The notes beneath the pieces are model-generated. The model was given only the letters and a program-made list of their open reading frames with translations. It did no database searches and had not been told where the DNA came from. Positions 57,661 to 64,000 of a stretch of 64,000 nt of DNA are shown here, one piece after another. The stretch lies in assembly GCA_021442155.1 (NCBI GenBank), contig CM038225.1, forward strand, positions 79,930,925 through 79,994,924, in the 5' to 3' direction. The translations under genes and the position numbers were made by a program. The stretch is from Cymbidium sinense (lineage: Eukaryota > Streptophyta > Magnoliopsida > Asparagales > Orchidaceae). How positions within the stretch are numbered: position 1 is the first letter of the stretch; each line of letters opens with the position of its first letter.

Positions 57661-58848
57661 CATCAGGTGAAATAGAGAGCTCTCTCCTATGCTCTCGATG
57701 ATGGCACTTTGTACCGCTGATCCTTTGACCAAATGTGGTTATGTTGTTTAGAAAAATATGAAGCCCGTGGCATTATAAATGAGGTACATTCAGGTCTATG
57801 CGAAGCACATCAATCTGGCCCGAAGATGAAGACGAAGATCAAAAGACTAGGATACTACTGTCATTCGATGATTATAGACTACATGGATGTAGCTAGGAGA
57901 TTCCATCAGTGTCAGGTGCATGGTGTGGTCCTCCACCAACCTCCCAACATTTTACACCCTACATTGGCTTCAGGGCCATTTGAGTGTTGGGGTACTGACA
58001 TTATGGGTTCAATCGATCCTCCTTCTTTCAAGGGTCACCAGTTCATCTTAGCTTCCACCGACTACTTTTCTAAGTGGGTGGAGGCAATCCCACTCAGAGA
58101 GGTCACATCTCAGCATGTGCTTCAATTTTTTAGGAACCATATCGTATATAGGTTCAGGGTGCCTAGATGAATTATATCTGATAATGGTACCGCATTCAAA
58201 AGCACCAAGTTCAACAGCTTCTCCAGAAGACACAGTATAGATTGGAGATACTCCACCATCTACTACAGAAGAGAAAATGGCTTAGTAGAAGTATTCAACA
58301 AAACTCTCATCCAGATATTGAAGAAGACTCTTAATGATAATAAGCGGCAGTGGAATGAGCAATTGGTTGAAGCCTTATGCGCCTATCGCACCACATACCA
58401 AACTCCAACTCAATCTACCCCATTTTACTTAATGTATGGGTCTGAAGCCATTCTACCTTTAGAAGTTCAACTCCCTTTACTAAGGATAACATTGGCTAGC
58501 AAGATCACTACAGAGCATAATACAAAGTTGCGGTTAGAAGAGCTCAAATGTTTGGAGGAGAGTCGCCTACGGGCATTCCAGAACCTCTAGTTGTACAAGA
58601 CCAAAATGATTCAAGCTCACAACAAGCTGGTCCGCCCTAGGTCTTTCCACGTAAGAGAACCTGTGTTAGTCCTAAGGAGACCAATTGTTGCCCATCGAAA
58701 GATGGGAGGCAAGTTTGAACCCACTTGAGAAGGCCCCTATGCCATAGAGAAGGTCTACCAAGGAGGATCTTATCAGCTTATTGATTGTAAAGGGGAACAC
58801 CCGATGCTTCCAATTAGTGGGCTCTATTTGAAGAAATATTACCCATGA
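57661..58848 (+). pseudogene. Integrase of E3
   Basis: The zinc module has EVHSGLCEAHQSG (57780..57820); the CxxC reads FHQC (TTC at 57901..57903, TGT at 57910..57912), with the same Cys-to-Phe change as E1. The catalytic core has GTDIMG (near 57992), SDNGTAF (58178..58200) and the Glu of LVEVFNKTL (near 58283), so all three D,D,E residues are present. NEQLVEALCAYRTT and the C-terminal EGPY (58729..58740) follow. Pol ends at TGA 58846..58848 after LYLKKYYP. Only a few stops interrupt it (58168, 58588, 58726), making it the best preserved domain in the window. Confidence 0.87.
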
Positions 58849-61682
58849 AATAAATAATGTTTGAAAATAATTCTATCAAATCAACAAAAATCTGATTCCA
58901 TTTTATCAAAATCTTCTCTTCTTTCGAGCCATTGTTTACTTATCTTGTGGGTCTGTCATGACGTGTCTAGGATAGGTGTAACAGTCCCCCACTGGCATCC
59001 TATTCCTCTTACATTACACAAACATAATCTCCTGGTGCTATTAGTATAGGTGTGAAAGAACCCAAGAGGCATCCTATTTCGATTAGCATAACTAAGTCAG
59101 GTGTAAGAGAACCCGAGCGGCATCCTTTCTTAGTGAGAATTCTTAATTGCCATCCATGACACCATTTCATTAAACTCCCTAGTGTGTTTAGGGTTAGTGT
59201 AAGAGAACCAAAGAGGCATCATATTCTTGTTAACGCATGCACAAAAAAACAAAGTTTTTGTCTCAGGCTACTTTGATGTGGGAGCAAGCTCCCAGTGGCA
59301 CTCACTCATTAGCTGCTTTAGGTCGGGTCTATATGCTACCATGTTAGTATGTCACCTAATAGTCATTTATTAGAGGATGTGAGTCCCCGTGCTTTCTTCC
59401 TAACTTGACCATTACAAATCGATGAGCACCTTGTTAGTATGGTAGACTTCACTGCCCAGCCAGTAAGCTACCTCATGTTGACTTTTCTTAAGAAGATGTT
59501 AGTCCCCGTGATTTCTTCTTGAACTAGCTATCATGCACTAACTAGGTTTAGTATATTTGAGGTTTAGGATAAGTCCCCCAGAGGCTCCTTTCCTCTTGAC
59601 TACATTTGAGCTGATATATGTCCTCCGGCATTCACTCAATAGCCCTATGGATGCTGTCAAGCGAAGACGAATATCCACTAATCGGTTCCGCTATAGGAGG
59701 ATGTGAGTCCCCGAGCTTTCTTCCTAGGCTGATTATTGTAAATTGATGGGCATCGTAGGTTGGTCGATGTTTGCTATGCTGACAGTGACACACCCGGTGA
59801 GTACACCACTCTTACCAGATGCGAGTCCCTGAGCTTTCTCCATGAGTTGGCCAACGAATACCTATGTGATATATAACTAGCCATGCCATCTTCTCTAGGG
59901 TGTTGGATTAAGCCTTTAATGGCCTCATCTCATGCGACCATTCTATTTGGATCACATCCTTTGAGAACCAATTTAGACACTACCCATGTTACTTTTGGAT
60001 TGGACGGTTCCCCTTTCCTAGTAGCCGCCCCTGTGGTTGAAGAATTTGTTCAGCGGATGCACAGATTCTCTCTTAGTTCAGTAAATCTAAGACAGGTCTA
60101 GGCTGATATAAGCTCCTTCTTAATTTGATCCCTCATAAATTAACAGGGTCCATAATAAAACAAACTAAACAAATAAACAAATTAATTCGCTTGCTGATTA
60201 GAAATTTAAGCCCCCAAAGGGCCCCTTTTCTCAAGTAGGCATCCTATCTTTAGGGCAGTGTCAATAAAACTCCCTATAGGAATTGTCTGACTACCTGAGT
60301 TGAGATAAATCCCTAGGTCAGTACTCACTCCGTAGTCCCCCTTAGGTCAATTTGTTTACCCCGACAGTCATTCTGCTTTGGAAGATATAAGACTATGATG
60401 CATTCTTTCTAGCATGATTGTCGCAAACTGACGAGTAGCCCTAGGTCGGGTTAGATTTTTTTCCCAAAGCAATCGATCACCCTAGTGGTCTTTTGTAGTG
60501 GAAGATGTGAGTCCCCAAGCTTTCTTCCCTTAAATAAATTATTGCAAACCGAAAGGCACTCCTTTGGTTGAATAGCTCTCCTATCGGCCGGGAAGCTACT
60601 CACTTTGGTTCAGTAAATCTGAGATAGGTCTAGGTTGATATAAGCTCCTTCTCAGTTTAATCCATCGCAAACCAACGGAATTCATCAAAACAAATCTAAA
60701 AAAATAAAATTAATCTTGACTATCCTTGGGTTGATTTAAGTCCCCCAGCGGTATTCACTCAATAAGTAGACCTTAGGCTGATTTGTTCCCCTTAACCAAT
60801 TATGATTCTTTGTTTCAAAAGATGTGAGTCCCCGCACTTTCTTCCTAACTTGACCATTGCAAATCGAAAGACACCCCTTTGTGGTTGGATAGTCCTACCT
60901 TGTGATAGGTAGATTGTTCCCTTTAGATTGGTAAATTTGAGTTAGGTCTAGGCCACCGTGATCCCTACTCAATGCAATCCATTGCAAACCTATGGGATCT
61001 ATCATAATCAAAATAAATCTAAAAATAAAATTAATCTTGACTATCCTTGAGTTGATTTAAGTCCCCCAGTGGCATTCACTCAATAGTCAGCTTTAGGTTG
61101 GGTTTGATTTGTTTCCTTACCAATCGATCACCCCAGAGGTTTCTTATTTTAGAACATGTGAGTCCCTGCGCTTTCTTCCTAACTTTGCCATTGCAAAGTG
61201 AAAGGCATCCCTTTGGATTGGTAAATCTGAGTTAGGTCTAGGCCACCATGGCTCCTGCTCAGTTTGATCCATTGCAAACTAATGGGATCCATCATAATTA
61301 AAACTAATCTCAAACAAAAAATTAATCTTGACTATCTTTGAGCTGATTTAAGTCCCCCAACGATATTCACTCAATAGTCAGCCCTAGGTTGGGTTCAATC
61401 TGTTGTCCTGTCAATAGATTACCCCAGCAACTAGTTCCAACTTTGGAGGATGTAAGTCTACTATGCTTTTCTTTAAGTACTGCGCATCGAAAAGGCATTC
61501 CCTTTGGTATGTCCTACTATGTGTAGTAGACTAGCCCTTTGATTGGTAAATCGAGTGGTCCAGGCCTCAGGTGGCTCCTATTGGTCATCATCAAAACCAA
61601 TAGGGTCCATCTCAAAATCCAAAATCTAAAAAATTTGAAACAGACAAAACAAATCCAATGAAATAAAAAAATAAAATAAACT
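58849..61682 (+). repeat. 3' untranslated region of E3 with degenerate tandem repeats
   Basis: The composition is that of E1 14575..17135. Four GGTGTAAGAGAACCCAAGAG-type units lie at 58975..59215. About eight GATGTGAGTCCCCG-type units follow (near 59377, 59495, 59698, 59818, 60505, 60821, 61153, 61450). GTTGATTTAAGTCCCCCAG units are at 60729, 61054 and 61338 (spacing ~325 and ~285). No gene is seen; the ORF at 59883..60101 lies in the repeats. It ends abruptly at ~61682 by a joint into the interior of the LTR. Confidence 0.82.
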
Positions 61683-64000
61683 CATTTGAGCCTAGCCTAG
61701 CCCAATTGGCCACTTAACCCAACTTGACCCAACTTGACCTAAAAAGTCAACATGTGTCAAAACTTGATCTAAGCCAAATTGATTGAAACCAATTGGTCAA
61801 GTTCATTCCAAATCATTTGTTGAACTTGACCAAAGCCTCAATTGGCCAACTAGACCCAACCTAGCCCAATTAACCATAAACCCAACTTGGCCTAAAAGGG
61901 TCAAATTGAGGCAAACTCAAATATAAATCAAATTGGTTGGAAACAAAGATACCAATCTATTTCATATGACCAACCAAACATGAAATAACCCATGATCTAA
62001 CCCAAATAGGTCAAATGGGTCAATTTGGTCAACCTGGCCCATTTGACTTAAATGAACTAAATTAAACCAAATTGAATCAAACCAAAGCCACAAAAATATT
62101 TCAAATAGTCATATGAACTTGACCCAACTCTTGGTTTGACCCAATTTGACCATTTGGTCAACTTGACCCAAGTTGACCCATTTTAACCTAAATGGGTCAA
62201 CATGAGCCAAATCACATCAAACCAACTCCAAATTCAATGAAACTTGGCCAAACCTATTTTCCCATCATACCAAACATACTCAAACAAAAATCAAGATAAA
62301 ATGATCATTTTACCCCTAGGTGATAGGGTAACCCAAAATCAAAACCACTTGGAATTTGGTCAATTCCTTTTCATTGACACTTGGCATCCTCTTAGTGGAC
62401 CCAATGGTCACTAATGGACCTAGTGCACATGACTCACTGGGTTTAGGTCAGCCAAACCTAACCCAAACCCAAAATTGACCACATGCCTTGAAATAGAGCA
62501 CATGGATTCCCTCCTCCACCTGTTTCAAGCACATGAAAACCTCCTCCACTCCTTCCCTGGCCACAACTGAATGAAATGACTCATCTAATAGCCTAAAAAA
62601 CCACTTAAGGAGCTCAATTGGATCAAAATGGCAAAGCTTTTCTTAGTTGTCTGATTGCCTAAGGGGGACATATACTCCCCCTAATTTGATTTCATTTCAA
62701 GATTCTCCAATTTGATTGAGCCTAAGGAAGTCAGAGAAGTCATTCCTCAGCCTCCCCAAGCTCTCCCAAGTAAGAACCAATTTCTCATTTCTCAATTTCT
62801 AAAACCAAAAATAGGGGAAGGAAACCAAAATCCAATCTCACTCCACACTTCAAACTAACCCAATTCCCTTTCCAAGCTCCATCAAGGAGCTCAATCGAGC
62901 TTGCCAAAAGCTTCAACATGTTCTTGAAGTAAGGGAGGAGTGCTCTTGACCAAATTCAAGGAAGGAAATTTCTCCAAAGACTTCAACTAATCTCCAAGTA
63001 AGGTGAAGTAGCTAAACCAAATTAGATTGTGTGTGGTCCTTTGTGAAAGGAATTTTCATTAAATGATAAACTAGCCATTAGATGTGCTTGCCATTATGCC
63101 TAGATGGTGTGGGTTGATTTTCATTCCAATCCGAGCTTGATCATGACTGAAGATGGGGATGTCCATTCTCCATGAAATCTGAGGATGAATCTCTGGCCAT
63201 CCATCCGTGCATTTTGGATGGATGACCGTGATTAAGACATGTAGATCCGCCAGATTTATCCTTTAAAATTGCAGCTTTAATCTCAGCCGTCCGATCCTTG
63301 ATCGAACGGCTGAGGAAAAGTGCGTAGCATCGCCGTTGACAAGGTGCTACGATGTGGCTACTCTATTATCCAATCCTGTCATGCCACATGGAAAGCGCAT
63401 GCCCCGTCAGTGGTACACGTGGCGCCGACGGGATTAACTATTTAATTAGGTTATTAAATCTCCTAATTAATCACCAAACCTTCCTAAATTCATATATAAG
63501 CCTAAAAAAATCAGAAAAAATATGAAATAGATTGCACTAGAAAGATAATTGAACATAGAAAATTTTAAAATTGATTTTAATTGATGTTGAACAGTTCTAT
63601 TCTATGGATTTGAGTTTTATTAGAAATGTTATTTTACTAATTACCCTTTAATTACTCCACTAATTAATCCTAAACTTCTTGTGCTTAATTAGTGGGATGA
63701 CCTCTACCTCTTCTAATTTTCTTCGGATTTATTGGTGGCTTAATTAGAGGGATTGCTAGTTCATTCTTTAATCACTCCCTCATTGTAATTAGGCTTAATT
63801 AAGGGTATAATTAGTGGTTTAACTCTCTGATTGAGTCAATTAAGTTTTGATTAAATGAATATAAGATTTATGGAATAATTTTGAGATACTTTCCTTAAGA
63901 TATTCACTAAACTCCCTTTTATTCCTTAATCCATCCTTAATTAAGGGTTAATTCACTAATTAACCCCTTAATTAATTTCATAAAATTCTAAAACTTTGCA
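61683..64000 (+). repeat. 3' LTR of E3, first ~1.3 kb deleted, right part outside window
   Basis: CATTTGAGCCTAGCCTAGCC at 61683 aligns with 40110 of the 5' LTR, i.e. 1298 bases after the LTR start. Alignment continues to the window end (about 42440). The LTR start and the last ~0.45 kb of the 3' untranslated region, as judged from E1, are missing, so ~1.75 kb was deleted. It carries ACACGTGGCGCCGAC (63415..63429) and a strong inverted repeat (63282..63314) not seen in the 5' LTR. Confidence 0.88.

Larger units (their letters stand above)
38812..64000 (+). mobile_element. E3: Tat/Ogre-like LTR retrotransposon (3' end outside window)
   Basis: The 5' LTR starts TGTTGACCTCA at 38812 inside the E2 LTR. 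A primer site, a 3 kb hairpin leader, the fullest gag-pol of the window (49283..58848), a repeat-rich 3' untranslated region and a 5'-deleted 3' LTR follow. If the LTR starts at 38812, the five bases before it (38807..38811, ATACT) are the expected target-site duplication; the other copy would be outside. The E3 LTR is clearly diverged from E1 and seems to be a second subfamily. A LINE sits in gag. Confidence 0.92.

Noticed and set aside
9061..58848. Possible endogenous pararetrovirus (caulimovirus-type) sequence
   Set aside because: LTRs, a tRNA-Arg-type primer site, an integrase and a second RNase H are present; no movement-protein-like region was seen.
1..64000. Host protein-coding genes, tRNA or rRNA genes
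   Set aside because: Every stretch could be assigned by alignment to one of the three elements or the LINE; no leftover segment shows conserved coding or RNA-gene structure.

Overview
The window looks like plant nuclear heterochromatin. It is AT-rich, I found no host gene, rRNA or tRNA, and essentially every base belongs to three giant, decayed Ty3/gypsy LTR retrotransposons of one family plus a LINE fragment. The placement in the Tat/Ogre-type lineage rests on three things: a gag-PR-RT-RNaseH-second RNaseH-integrase order, a tRNA-Arg-like primer binding site, and very long LTRs with repeat-bearing untranslated regions. The host is most likely a seed plant; the species cannot be told from this sequence.

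Layout. Element E1 (+ strand, 1..24423) has its first ~315 bases outside the window. It comprises the 5' LTR (1..7057), primer site (7066..7083), a leader with a hairpin array, a broken gag-pol (9061..14574), a repeat-rich 3' untranslated region (14575..17135) and a 7.29 kb 3' LTR (17136..24423). Element E2 (- strand, 24424..38811) is the host of the nest. Its pol is cut by E1 at 24423/24424, just past the RNase H domain, and its 5' LTR (33760..38811) is cut by E3 at 38811/38812. Element E3 (+ strand, 38812..>64000) has a 7.43 kb 5' LTR, a leader with the longest hairpin array, the most complete gag-pol (49283..58848), a 3' untranslated region, and a 3' LTR that lacks its first ~1.3 kb. A 5'-truncated RTE-type LINE (51473..52229) sits in E3 gag. 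E2 is therefore the oldest insertion; E1 and E3 landed in it later, and the LINE landed in E3.

How the parts work together. Each LTR carries a conserved core promoter: a TATA box, an abutting GGTAG..CTACC palindrome, and an AATAAA about 205 bases downstream. Far upstream lie a dense TTGAC-motif block and a G-box/DRE-like block. Transcripts would start in R, be primed from the tRNA-Arg-like site, and carry a leader made of 15 to 30 hairpins before the first gag codon. No copy can be autonomous: all have stops and frameshifts, and E1 has lost both the capsid part of gag and the whole reverse transcriptase.

The most unusual signal is the leader. All three elements carry a tandem array of short inverted repeats there. 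Arm sequences differ from unit to unit while pairing is kept, and the loop keeps the consensus ATACCCAAATTT. I know of no named feature that explains it.
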